In this document: one piece after another, positions 24,066-32,037 of the stretch | Layout: each line of letters opens with the position of its first letter | How positions within the stretch are numbered: position 1 is the stretch's first letter | Assembly (NCBI GenBank): GCA_016874715.1 | Contig: VGTK01000025.1 | Location: 1 to 42,747, forward strand | Reading direction: 5' to 3' | DNA length: 42,747 nucleotides | Source of the DNA: Deltaproteobacteria bacterium | Lineage (GTDB): Bacteria; Desulfobacterota; Binatia; UBA12015 | Made by a program: the position numbers and the translations under genes | The notes under the pieces: model-generated | The model's database searches: none | The model's input: the letters and a program-made list of their open reading frames with translations, nothing else | What the model was told of the DNA's origin: nothing

Positions 24066-24092
24066 TTGACCCACCTCCACCCGCGGCAATAA
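24066..24092 (+). promoter_or_regulatory. Possible eutB promoter close to the start codon
   Basis: TTGACC (24066-24071) and CAATAA (24087-24092) are spaced 15 bp apart in an AT-richer pocket right after the terminator hairpin. A start site about seven bases further on would fall at the ATG (24101), and no Shine-Dalgarno precedes that ATG. A nearly leaderless eutB transcript is therefore possible. The spacer is short and the match is moderate. Confidence 0.3.
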
Positions 24093-24100
24093 ACGGGACC

Positions 24101-25495
24101 ATGGGGTACGCGACGGCGGTTCGAGGCGAGCGCTTCGCGTTCGAGGACCTGCGCACCCTGCTGGCGAAGGCGAACGAGGAGAAGTCGGGCGACCGTCTGG
24201 CGGGAATCGGCGCGCGTAGCGAGCGCGAGCGCGTCGCGGCGAAGTCGGTGCTCGCCGACCTTCCCCTCGCGGTCCTCGTCGACGAGCCCCTGCTCGACCC
24301 GGCGCACGACGAGGTGAGCCGGCTCATCGCCGAGACGCACGACGCAGCGGCCTTCGCGGCGCTCCGGTCGCTGACGGTCGGTGAGCTGCGCGAGCGCCTG
24401 CTCGGCGGCGAGGACGTACCGCCGTACGCCGTCGTGCCCGAGATCGCGGCGGCGGTCGCCAAGCTGATGACCAACCTCGACCTGGTGAGCGTGGCGCGTC
24501 GCATGCGGCGCGTCACGCGCTGCCGGAACACGCTCGGTGAGGCCGGGGTGCTGGGCATCCGTGTGCAGCCGAACCACCCCGCCGACGACCTCGCGGGCAT
24601 CCTGCTCTCGACCGTGGACGGGTTGCTGTTCGGCTGTGGCGACGCGGTGATCGGCGTCAATCCGGCGAGCGAGTCGGTCGAATCGGTGTCGGCGATCCTG
24701 CGCGCGCTCGGCGCGCTCGTCGAGCGCTGGGAGATCCCGACGCAGGCGTGCTGCCTCGCGCACGTGAGCACGCAGCTCGCGGCACTCGAGCGTGGCGCGC
24801 CGATCGACCTCCTGTTCCAGTCGATCGCCGGAACGGAAGCCGCGAACGCGAGCTTCGGCATCACGCTCGACCTGCTGCGCGAGGGGCGCGAGCGAGTGCT
24901 CGCACACCACCGCGCACGCGGCGGGTTTCTCGGCGAGGACGTGATGTACTTCGAGACCGGCCAGGGCAGCGCGCTGTCCGCAGAGGCGCACCACGGCATC
25001 GACCAGCTCACGTGCGAGGCGCGCGCGTACGGCGTCGCCCGTGCGTTCTCGCCCCACCTGGTGAACTCGGTGGTGGGCTTCATCGGGCCGGAGTATCTCC
25101 ACGACGAGCGGCAGATCGTGCGCGCCGGGCTGGAGGATCATTTCATGGGCAAGCTGCTCGGCCTGCCGATGGGTGTCGACGTCTGCTACACGAACCACGT
25201 CGCCGCCGACCAGAACTCGTGCGACAACCTGCTGGTCCTGCTCGCATCGGCGGGGTGCAACTATTTCATGGGCGTCCCGTGCGCGGACGACGTGATGCTC
25301 GGCTACCAGTCGACGAGCTTCCACGACGCCGCGGCCGTTCGCGCGCTGTTCGGGCTCGTGCCCGCGCCGGAGTTCGCCGGCTGGCTCGACGCGCGCGGCG
25401 TGTTCACCAACGGCCGCCGCAACCGGGGCGGCATCGCCCTGCGTCGCGATCTCTTGCGCACGGTCGAGCGCCTGGCCCTGCCGGGGGCGGTGTGA
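24101..25495 (+). CDS. eutB: Ethanolamine ammonia-lyase large subunit
   Basis: This 464-residue catalytic subunit of the adenosylcobalamin-dependent lyase converts ethanolamine to acetaldehyde and ammonia. Family segments run the full length: FEDLRTLLAKANEEKSGDRLAG, YEDVPPYA-type region GGEDVPPYAVVPEIAAAVAK, GIRVQPNHPADDLAGIL, DAVIGVNPASESVES, FQSIAGTEAANASFGI, FETGQGSALSA, MGVDVCYTNH and CNYFMGVPCADDVMLGYQ. The length matches E. coli EutB. The stop overlaps the eutC start by GTGA. No reactivase (EutA), aldehyde dehydrogenase or microcompartment genes are in the window, so this looks like a stand-alone cytosolic enzyme. Confidence 0.97.
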   Translation: MGYATAVRGERFAFEDLRTLLAKANEEKSGDRLAGIGARSERERVAAKSVLADLPLAVLVDEPLLDPAHDEVSRLIAETHDAAAFAALRSLTVGELRERLLGGEDVPPYAVVPEIAAAVAKLMTNLDLVSVARRMRRVTRCRNTLGEAGVLGIRVQPNHPADDLAGILLSTVDGLLFGCGDAVIGVNPASESVESVSAILRALGALVERWEIPTQACCLAHVSTQLAALERGAPIDLLFQSIAGTEAANASFGITLDLLREGRERVLAHHRARGGFLGEDVMYFETGQGSALSAEAHHGIDQLTCEARAYGVARAFSPHLVNSVVGFIGPEYLHDERQIVRAGLEDHFMGKLLGLPMGVDVCYTNHVAADQNSCDNLLVLLASAGCNYFMGVPCADDVMLGYQSTSFHDAAAVRALFGLVPAPEFAGWLDARGVFTNGRRNRGGIALRRDLLRTVERLALPGAV

Positions 25496-26295
25496 CGCCC
25501 GAGCGCGACCCCGTGGCGCCACGGGTTCCCGCGGCGGAGCACGACGCCGGCGCCGACCCGTTCACCGAGCGGCTCCTCGAGCACACTCCCGCGCGGGTCC
25601 TCGTCGGCGAGGCCGGGGACGGCTATCGCACCGCGACGCACCTCGAGCTGCGCCGCGACCACGCGGCCGCGCGCGACGCCGTGCGCCGCGAGTTCGACCT
25701 GCACGCGGACCTCGGGGTCGACGTCGTCGGACGCTTCGGGCTGTTCGTCGTCGATACCTGCTGTCGCGACAAGGACGAGTACCTGCTGCGACCCGACCTG
25801 GGCCGGCGCCTGTCCCGGCAGGCGCGGGATCGGGTCCGCCGCGAGTGTCCGCCGGCTGCGGACCTGCAGGTCGTCATCGGTGACGGGCTGTCGGTTGCGG
25901 CGGTGGCCGCGCAGGTGCCCGGAGTCCTCTCGGCGCTCGCCGATGCCGTCGCGGCACGCGGCTGGAGCTTCGGGCAGCCCTTCTGCGTGCGTCACTGCCG
26001 CGTCGGCGTGCTGAACGAGGTCGGCGAGCTGCTCGCTCCGCGTGTGGTGGTGCTGCTGATCGGCGAGCGCCCGGGGCTCCGCACCGCGGAGAGCCTGTCG
26101 GCCTACCTCGCCTACCGCCCGTCGGCGGCGCACACCGACGCCGACCGCAACCTCGTCTGCAACATCCACGACCGCGGCGTGTCGCACGCGGCCGCCGTCG
26201 CGCGCATCGTGGCGCTGGCCGAACGTTGCACGGCGGCGGGTGCGAGCGGTGTCGGCGTGAAGGAGGACCTCTCGGCGCTGCCGGGGCCGCGCTGA
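25492..26295 (+). CDS. eutC: Ethanolamine ammonia-lyase small subunit
   Basis: This 267-residue subunit binds the cobalamin with EutB. Recognisable segments are TPARVLVGEAGDGYRTATHLEL, RRDHAAARDAV, QVVIGDGLSVAAV, LIGERPGL, LSAYLAYRP, DRNLVCNIHDRGVS and AERCTAAGASGVGVK. The GTG start at 25492 overlaps the eutB stop (GTGA), so the two subunits are translated from one mRNA. It is slightly shorter at the N-terminus than the E. coli protein (about 295). It converges on rmlD. Confidence 0.96.
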   Translation: MTPERDPVAPRVPAAEHDAGADPFTERLLEHTPARVLVGEAGDGYRTATHLELRRDHAAARDAVRREFDLHADLGVDVVGRFGLFVVDTCCRDKDEYLLRPDLGRRLSRQARDRVRRECPPAADLQVVIGDGLSVAAVAAQVPGVLSALADAVAARGWSFGQPFCVRHCRVGVLNEVGELLAPRVVVLLIGERPGLRTAESLSAYLAYRPSAAHTDADRNLVCNIHDRGVSHAAAVARIVALAERCTAAGASGVGVKEDLSALPGPR

Positions 26296-26342
26296 GGTGC
26301 GGGTGCGCCGGGCGGCAGGCGCGCGTGTCGACGGCTACCGCC

Positions 26343-26358
26343 GGCCGCGAGCGCGGCC
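26343..26358. terminator. Short GC hairpin between convergent eutC and rmlD
   Basis: GGCCGC (26343-26348) and GCGGCC (26353-26358) pair around a GAGC tetraloop in the 71-bp gap between convergent genes, where a bidirectional terminator is expected. No T-run is present. Confidence 0.35.
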
Positions 26359-26366
26359 CGCGGGAG

Positions 26367-27191
26367 TCAGGGGAGCGCGCGACAGAACTCCTCGAGTCCC
26401 TGCTCCCACGCCGGGAGGACGATGCGCGGCTCCTGTATCGACGTGAGAACGGAGTACCGCGGGCGGGGGGCGGGGCGCGGAAACTCGTCGGTCGTGACGG
26501 GCACGACGGGAGTCGCGATGCCGCGCAGGGCGAACAGCGTGCGGGTGAGGCCGTACCAGGTGACCGACCCGGCGCCCGCCAGGTGATACGTCCCGAACGC
26601 TCCGGTCTCGATCAGGCGCGCGATCGCCTGCGCCAGGTGCGGTGCGTAGGTCGGGCAGCCCCGCTGGTCGTCCACCACCCTGACCTCGGGGCGCGACGCG
26701 AGCGAGAGCATCGTGCGCGGGAAGTTCGCACCCTGCTCGTGGTAGACCCACGCGGTGCGCACGACGTAATGGCGCGCATTGATCTCGCGTACGGCGAGCT
26801 CGCCGGCGAGCTTGCTGCGGCCGTAGGCAGACTGCGGGTTGGGGGCGTCGTACTCGTGGTAGGGGCGCGTGCCGCTGCCGTCGAAGACGTAGTCGGTGGA
26901 GACGTGCACCACCGGCACGCCGCGCTCGGCGGTTGCGAGCGCCAGGTTGCGCGGCGCGAGCGCGTTGCCGCGGTACGCGTCGGTCGCGTCCGCCTCGGCA
27001 TCGTCGACACGATTGTAGGCGGCCGCGTTGATGACGACGTCGGGGCGCAGCGACGCGAGTGCGGCGCGGACGGCGGCGAGGTCCGTGACGTCGAGGTCGG
27101 CGCGCGGCACCAGCGTCACCTCGTGCGCGGCGAGCGGTGCCCGCAGCGAACGCCCGAGCTGTCCCGCTGCTCCGGTGACGACGATCCTCAC
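26367..27191 (-). CDS. rmlD: dTDP-4-dehydrorhamnose reductase
   Basis: This 274-residue short-chain-type reductase catalyses the last step of dTDP-L-rhamnose synthesis. It has the N-terminal nucleotide-binding motif VTGAAGQLGRSL, the RPDVVINAAAYNRVDDAE segment, HVSTDYVFDG and the catalytic YGRSK, plus the conserved RTAWVY and DDQRGCPTYAPHLA. The GTG start at 27191 overlaps the rmlC stop by GTGA (27188-27191). It is the last gene of the minus-strand rml operon. Confidence 0.95.
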   Translation of the reverse strand: MRIVVTGAAGQLGRSLRAPLAAHEVTLVPRADLDVTDLAAVRAALASLRPDVVINAAAYNRVDDAEADATDAYRGNALAPRNLALATAERGVPVVHVSTDYVFDGSGTRPYHEYDAPNPQSAYGRSKLAGELAVREINARHYVVRTAWVYHEQGANFPRTMLSLASRPEVRVVDDQRGCPTYAPHLAQAIARLIETGAFGTYHLAGAGSVTWYGLTRTLFALRGIATPVVPVTTDEFPRPAPRPRYSVLTSIQEPRIVLPAWEQGLEEFCRALP

Positions 27192-27748
27192 GGCTTGGGC
27201 ACGTATCGGGGCAGGCGGTCGAGCAGCCGCGCCAGCGGCTTGCCCTCGCGATCCTTGGCCGACAGCAGCGGCTCCGCGATGGGCCACTTCACGCCGATCT
27301 CGGGGTCGTTCCACGCGAGCCCGAGTTCGTCGCCCGGCTGGTACAGGTCGCTGCACTTGTACTCGACCTCGGCGACGTCGCTCAGCACGCAGAAGCCGTG
27401 CGCGAAGCCGATCGGCACGAAGATCTGCCGGAAGTTCTCTTCCGACAGCTCGACGCCCACCCAGCGCGCGAACGTCGGCGAGCCCACCCGTACGTCGACG
27501 ACCACGTCGAAGATCCGGCCACGCAGGACGCGCAGCAGCTTCGCCTGCGGGCGCTCGAGCTGCGCGTGCAGGCCGCGCAGGGTGCCTTGCACCGAGCGCG
27601 AGTGGTTGTCCTGGATGAACGACGCGGCGACGCCGGCCGCCGCGTAGCGGGGCGCATGGTACGTCTCGGCGAAGAAGCCGCGGTCGTCGCGGTGCACCTG
27701 CGGCTCGAGCACCAGCACGCCCTCGAGATCGGTCGGGAACACCTTCAC
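27188..27748 (-). CDS. rmlC: dTDP-4-dehydrorhamnose 3,5-epimerase
   Basis: This 186-residue cupin-fold epimerase converts dTDP-4-keto-6-deoxyglucose to dTDP-4-keto-L-rhamnose. RGLHAQLERPQAKLLRVLRG contains the conserved base His, and KCSDLYQPGDELGLAWNDPEI carries the active-site Tyr region. The GTG at 27748 gives the standard N-terminus (VKVFPTDLEGVLVLEP) and has GGAG nine bases upstream. Its initiation region is the last member of a series of near-identical 32-bp units in the gap after rmlA. The open frame continues through those units without a stop, so the start rests on alignment and Shine-Dalgarno. Confidence 0.95.
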   Translation of the reverse strand: MKVFPTDLEGVLVLEPQVHRDDRGFFAETYHAPRYAAAGVAASFIQDNHSRSVQGTLRGLHAQLERPQAKLLRVLRGRIFDVVVDVRVGSPTFARWVGVELSEENFRQIFVPIGFAHGFCVLSDVAEVEYKCSDLYQPGDELGLAWNDPEIGVKWPIAEPLLSAKDREGKPLARLLDRLPRYVPKP

Positions 27749-27852
27749 CGCTTCAGGTCTCCGGTCGGGAACGCCCGCATCGCTTCGGGTCTCCGGTCGG
27801 GAACGCCCGCATCGTTTCAGGTCTCCGCTCGGGAGCGTCCATCTCGCTTCAG
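27749..27852 (-). repeat. 32-bp direct repeats duplicating the rmlC translation-initiation region
   Basis: Three 32-bp units fill the rmlA-rmlC gap (27749-27780, 27781-27812, 27813-27844), with 8 bp of a fourth overlapping the rmlA stop. Units 1 and 2 differ at one base, and unit 3 is more diverged. On the minus strand each boundary reads GGAG, nine bases, then ATG or GTG, then (A/C)(A/G)GG(T/C)GTTCCCGACC, matching the true rmlC start (15 of 19 bases). Short leader frames result: one from ATG at 27780 encodes 11 codons and stops at 27745, overlapping the rmlC GTG. Confidence 0.93.
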
Positions 27853-28745
27853 CCCTCCTGCTCGAGGATGCGCAGCAGGTACTGGCCGTAGCCGGTGCTG
27901 CGCATGCTCTGCGCGATGCGCTCGACGTCGGCCGCGGAGATGTAGCCCATGCGGAGCGCGATCTCCTCGATGCACGCGACCTTGAGGCCCTGCCGCTCCT
28001 CGATCGCGTAGATGAAGTTCGCGGCCTGCAGCAGCGCCTCGTGCGTCCCGGTGTCGAGCCACGCGATGCCGCGTCCGAGCTTCTCGACGTGCAGCGCGCC
28101 ACGCTCGAGGTAGTCGATGTTGACGTCGGTGATCTCGAGCTCGCCGCGCGGCGACGGTTTCAGCCCGGCGGCGACGTCGAGCACGTGATTGTCGTAGAAG
28201 TAGAGCCCGGTCACCGCGTACTGCGAGCGGGGCTGCGCGGGCTTCTCCTCGAGGCCGATGGCGCGTCCCTGCGCGTCGAACTCGACGACGCCGTAGCGCT
28301 CGGGATCGCGCACCCAGTAGCCGAAGACGGTGGCGCCGCGCTCGCGCTCGGCGGCGACGCGCAGGTCGTCGGTGAGCCCGTGGCCGTGAAAGATGTTGTC
28401 GCCGAGGGCGAGCGCGACGCGCGCGTCGCCGACGAACTCGCGTCCGATGATGAACGACTGCGCGAGACCCTCGGGCTTCGGCTGCACCGCGTAGTGGATG
28501 CGTAGCCCGACGTCGCCGCCGTCGCCGAGCAGGCGCTTGAAGCCGTCCTGCTCGTGCGGCGTGGTGATCACCAGCACGTCCCGGATGCCCGCGAGCATCA
28601 ACGTCGCCAGCGGGTAGTAGATCATCGGCTTGTCGTAGATCGGCAGCAGCTGCTTCGAGTTGGCGCGCGTCACCGGGTGGAGCCGCGTGCCGGAGCCGCC
28701 TGCCAGCAGGATGCCCTTCAGCGGTGTGCGTGCGGGCCCGCTCAT
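27849..28745 (-). CDS. rmlA: Glucose-1-phosphate thymidylyltransferase
   Basis: This 298-residue nucleotidyltransferase makes dTDP-glucose, the first step of dTDP-L-rhamnose synthesis. The signature [16 protein letters not shown] is followed by [50 protein letters not shown] and [14 protein letters not shown]. The ATG at 28745 overlaps the rmlB stop (ATGA, 28742-28745). Its TGA at 27849-27851 lies in the partial fourth copy of the 32-bp repeat that precedes rmlC. Confidence 0.97.
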   Translation of the reverse strand: MSGPARTPLKGILLAGGSGTRLHPVTRANSKQLLPIYDKPMIYYPLATLMLAGIRDVLVITTPHEQDGFKRLLGDGGDVGLRIHYAVQPKPEGLAQSFIIGREFVGDARVALALGDNIFHGHGLTDDLRVAAERERGATVFGYWVRDPERYGVVEFDAQGRAIGLEEKPAQPRSQYAVTGLYFYDNHVLDVAAGLKPSPRGELEITDVNIDYLERGALHVEKLGRGIAWLDTGTHEALLQAANFIYAIEERQGLKVACIEEIALRMGYISAADVERIAQSMRSTGYGQYLLRILEQEG

Positions 28746-29836
28746 CGCGACTCCCGGATGCCGCCGAGGCGTTCGCGAGCGTACTTTCCTGCCTGCACCG
28801 CGTCGCACCAGGCCCGGTTGTCGAGGTACCAGCGCACCGTCGCCGCGAGGCCGTCGGCGATCGCGTGGCTCGGCTGCCAGCCGAGCTCGCGTTCGATCCT
28901 GCCGGCGTCGATGGCGTACCGGCGGTCGTGACCGGGGCGGTCGGCGACGAAGGTCTTCAGGTCCGCGTAGCGCCGGACCTCGGGGCGGCCCGCCAGCGCA
29001 GCGTTTCCGGCGACCGGTCGCAGCTCGTCGAGCAGCGCGCACAGCGTGTCGACGAGCACCAGGTTGGTCAGCTCACCGTGCCCGCCGATGTTGTACTTCT
29101 CGCCGGGAACGCCCCGCTCGAGGACGCGCAGGATGCCGTCGCAGTGGTCCTCGACGTACAGCCAGTCCCGGACGTTCAGCCCGTCGCCGTAGATCGGCAG
29201 GGCCTTGCCCTCGAGCGCGTTGAGCAGGACCAGCGGAATGAGCTTCTCCGGGTACTGGAACGGGCCGTAGTTGTTCGAGCAGTTGGTGATCAGCGTCGGT
29301 ACGCCGTAGGTCTCGTGGTAGGCGCGCACGAGGTGGTCGGCACCGGCCTTCGATGCGGCGTACGGCGAGTTGGGCGCGTAGGGCGTCGACTCGGAGAAGG
29401 ACCCGGTCGGCCCGAGCGTCCCGTAGACCTCGTCGGTCGACACGTGCAGGAAGCGGAACGCCCGGCGGGCGCTCTCCGGCAGCTCGCTCGCCCAGAGCCG
29501 TGCGGCCTCCAGCAGCTCGAAGGTGCCCACGGTGTTGGTCTGCACGAAGGCGCCGGGACCGTCGATCGAGCGGTCGACGTGCGACTCGGCGGCGAAGTTG
29601 ACCAGCCACCGCGGACGGTGCTCGCGAAGGAGCTGCGCGACCAGGGCGCCGTCGCAGATGTCGCCGCGCACGAACGCGAAGCGCGGCTCGCACTCGACGT
29701 CGCGCAGGCTTTCGAGGTTGCCGGCGTAGGTCAGCTTGTCGAGCACGATCACGCGGTGGCTCGTCCGCGCGAGCGCGAGGCGGACGAAGTTGGCGCCGAT
29801 GAAGCCGGCGCCGCCGGTCACGATCATGCTGTCCAT
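28742..29836 (-). CDS. rmlB: dTDP-glucose 4,6-dehydratase
   Basis: This 364-residue extended short-chain dehydrogenase has [17 protein letters not shown] (NAD+ binding), [23 protein letters not shown] (catalytic DE pair), the [11 protein letters not shown]yr-Lys dyad, [19 protein letters not shown] and [12 protein letters not shown]. It oxidises and dehydrates dTDP-glucose to dTDP-4-keto-6-deoxyglucose. The ATG at 29836 has AGGA about ten bases upstream. ATG 29827 is an alternative. It is the first gene of the rmlBACD set. Confidence 0.96.
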   Translation of the reverse strand: MDSMIVTGGAGFIGANFVRLALARTSHRVIVLDKLTYAGNLESLRDVECEPRFAFVRGDICDGALVAQLLREHRPRWLVNFAAESHVDRSIDGPGAFVQTNTVGTFELLEAARLWASELPESARRAFRFLHVSTDEVYGTLGPTGSFSESTPYAPNSPYAASKAGADHLVRAYHETYGVPTLITNCSNNYGPFQYPEKLIPLVLLNALEGKALPIYGDGLNVRDWLYVEDHCDGILRVLERGVPGEKYNIGGHGELTNLVLVDTLCALLDELRPVAGNAALAGRPEVRRYADLKTFVADRPGHDRRYAIDAGRIERELGWQPSHAIADGLAATVRWYLDNRAWCDAVQAGKYARERLGGIRESR

Positions 29837-29885
29837 CGCGTGACGGTCCTACCCGACCGCGAAATGGCCCGCCAGCGCTTGCCGT

Positions 29886-31463
29886 TCAGCGGTTCGCGGG
29901 TGCCTGGTGCTGGGGCTTGAGCAGGTCGTTGAGCGTCTTCACCGGGTTGAAGGTGGCCGTCGGCACGGCGACGAACACGGTGCTCCAGTCGGCCATCGAG
30001 CCGTTCCACAGCCCCGGCCGCTCGAGCGCGCGCAGCTTTCGCCCGCCGCTCGACTTCTCGCTGAGGAAGACGGCCTCGGGATCGACGTGGCGGGCGAGGT
30101 CGAAGGCCTTGCCGCGGTGATCGCGAAGCCCGCACGCGAGGTCGACGGGGTTGAAGTACGTCGAGCCGGCGATCAGTGCCTGCTGCGCCGGGTCGGACGC
30201 GTCGACCTGCGCCGTCTCGACGATCTGGGGACTCGCCTCGCCGTTGCCCGAGCGCACCCAGAACGGGCCACCGCCGGGATCGCCCTCGCAGGGGACCATG
30301 CCGCAGACGCGCAGCGGCCGATCGAGCGTGCGCCGCGCGAACGCCAGCCGCGCCGCCGCGTCACCGGCGGTGCCCGCCGGCGGGGCGATGCCGAACTCGA
30401 CCTGCAGCAGCGCGAGAGCCGACGCGACCGCCTCCGCGTCGGGATCGGTATCGAGCCTGCGCAGCGCCGCGAAGACCTTCGCCTGCAGCGTGGCGAGCAG
30501 CCCGCCGAGCACCTTCTTCCAGTGGACGACGGGCCCCTTCAGGTGGTCCGGCACGACGTTGTCGATGTTCTTCACGTAAGCGAGATCCGCGCCGCACCGG
30601 CCGAGGTTCTCGAGCAGCGCGCCGTGGCCACCGGGGCGGAAGAGGAGCCGGCCGTCCGCATCCCGGAACGGGTTGCCCTCGAGGTCGACGGCGACGGTGT
30701 CCGTCGATGGCGCCTGGTGCGAGAACTCGATCGTGAAGCGCGCGCCCAGCCGGCGCTCGTGCGCGGCCTGCACCCGCTCGAGCAGCGCGCGAAACCCGGC
30801 GAGGTGCTGCGGCGAGACGGTGAGGTGGAGCCGCACGCTGCCACCGTCCGCGCGCGCATAGCTCGCGGCGTCCACCAGATGCTCCTCGCACGCGGTGCGC
30901 GGGCCCTCCGGCGAGCGGTGGAACGCGAGCAACCCCTTCGGCAAAGACGCATAGCCGAGGCCGGGCTCGCGCAGGAGCCCGCCGAGCACCGTGGCGACGG
31001 CGCCTGCCTGTACGGCGCCGTCGAGGTCCGCGCCGCACCCGGCCAGCGCGTCGCGCAGGGACGGCAGGAACGCGAAGCGGTCGAGCGAGCGCCACGCCTC
31101 GCTGACCTCGCGGGCATCGCCGTCGCCAGCGGTGGCAAGCGCTTCGAGCCTCGTTGCGTCGAGCTGCGGCTCGCGCTCGAGCATGGCAAGCGGTGCGCGG
31201 AACATGCGCGTCGCCGCACCGGAGGCGGGGACGAAGCAGGTGAAGCGCCCCGCCGCGGCGGCCGCGTCGTGAGCGGCCAGGGCAGCGGACAGCTCCGCGT
31301 CGTCGAGAATGCGGATCCCGTCGCCTGCGGTGCAGGCGCGCAGCAGGCGTGTGTACGGCGGCGGGTCGCGCAGGATCGCGAGCTGCCGGCGGAAGTCGCC
31401 CTCGTCCACGCCGCGTGCTCGGACGTGCTTCAGGTCCTCGTTCGTCAGGAGATCCTCGGCCAT
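29886..31463 (-). CDS. DUF4301 family protein
   Basis: This 525-residue cytoplasmic protein has family segments in order: LTNEDLKHVRARGV, GDGIRILDD, TCFVPASGAATRMFRAPL, KGLLAFHRSPEGPRTACEEHL, RLHLTVSPQHLAGF, FSHQAPSTDTVAVDLEGNPF, LLFRPGGHGALLENL and YVKNIDNVVPDHLKGPVVHWKK. The function of the family is not established. The GHGALLENL and KNIDN stretches recall nucleotide-sugar-binding GT-A-like enzymes, which would suit its place 49 bp upstream of rmlB, but that is inference. DUF4301 is best known from Bacteroidota. The ATG at 31463 has a GGAGGA Shine-Dalgarno. Confidence 0.85.
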   Translation of the reverse strand: MAEDLLTNEDLKHVRARGVDEGDFRRQLAILRDPPPYTRLLRACTAGDGIRILDDAELSAALAAHDAAAAAGRFTCFVPASGAATRMFRAPLAMLEREPQLDATRLEALATAGDGDAREVSEAWRSLDRFAFLPSLRDALAGCGADLDGAVQAGAVATVLGGLLREPGLGYASLPKGLLAFHRSPEGPRTACEEHLVDAASYARADGGSVRLHLTVSPQHLAGFRALLERVQAAHERRLGARFTIEFSHQAPSTDTVAVDLEGNPFRDADGRLLFRPGGHGALLENLGRCGADLAYVKNIDNVVPDHLKGPVVHWKKVLGGLLATLQAKVFAALRRLDTDPDAEAVASALALLQVEFGIAPPAGTAGDAAARLAFARRTLDRPLRVCGMVPCEGDPGGGPFWVRSGNGEASPQIVETAQVDASDPAQQALIAGSTYFNPVDLACGLRDHRGKAFDLARHVDPEAVFLSEKSSGGRKLRALERPGLWNGSMADWSTVFVAVPTATFNPVKTLNDLLKPQHQAPANR

Positions 31464-31522
31464 TCCCGTCCTCCGTTGGCCACGCTACCTGCTGCGGCGC
31501 CGGGATTCATCCGCGGGTCGGA

Positions 31523-32023
31523 TCAGGGCGTGGTGCGCGGATCGGGATCCGGAGCGGGGAAGGGGACGCGGTCCTTGCCGTCGAAGGCCGGCGCGAACAC
31601 CGAGACGCCCGTGCAGGGCTCCTCGCCGTAGGCGCGTGCGCCGTGGACGGTGTTCCGCGGCACGAGGAAGACGTCACCGGGCTTCAGATCGACGTCGCGC
31701 TCGCCGATCCGGGCGCGTGCGCGCCCGGTTCGCACGACGATGATCTCCTCGTGCTCGCGGTGCAGGTGCGGCGGCATCGCGTCGGTGATCCGCCAGGCGT
31801 TCACGCTCGCCTGGCGGCCGCGCAGGATCTCCGCGACGACGGCGCCGCCGGTCGAGTCGGCCTGCGCGGCGAGCGCCTCGTCGAGGGAGACCACCGGCGG
31901 ATCGGTCGCGTTCCCGTCTGCGGCGACGAGCAACGTCATTGCCGCGGCGAGGGCGGGGACGACGCAGCGCCCTCGGGCACGGCGCTGCGTGTCGCGTGCG
32001 GGGTGCGGGACGGCAGTCGGCAT
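31523..32023 (-). CDS. Exported cupin-domain protein
   Basis: This 166-residue protein has a basic N-terminus and hydrophobic segment (about 21-36, cleavage near GNA-TDPP), indicating export. A single cupin barrel follows, with metal-ligand-like His residues in PPHLHREHEEIIVV and GDVFLVPRNTVHGARA (HxHxxxE and later H pattern). Family members are metal-dependent enzymes or binding proteins. No specific role can be read. It starts 14 bp after the pseudouridine synthase stop on the same strand, so the two probably share a transcript. Confidence 0.82.
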   Translation of the reverse strand: MPTAVPHPARDTQRRARGRCVVPALAAAMTLLVAADGNATDPPVVSLDEALAAQADSTGGAVVAEILRGRQASVNAWRITDAMPPHLHREHEEIIVVRTGRARARIGERDVDLKPGDVFLVPRNTVHGARAYGEEPCTGVSVFAPAFDGKDRVPFPAPDPDPRTTP

Positions 32024-32037
32024 GACGCCGAGCGATA

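Noticed and set aside
20311..25083. A roughly 1,590-codon minus-strand open frame opposite ltaE, the protease and eutB
   Set aside because: It is low-complexity Arg/Ser/Ala sequence with no domain, lying opposite three recognisable plus-strand genes. Stop-poor antisense frames are expected at this GC content.
27749..27852. CRISPR-like array in the rml operon
   Set aside because: The 32-bp units are adjacent without spacers and match the rmlC start region.
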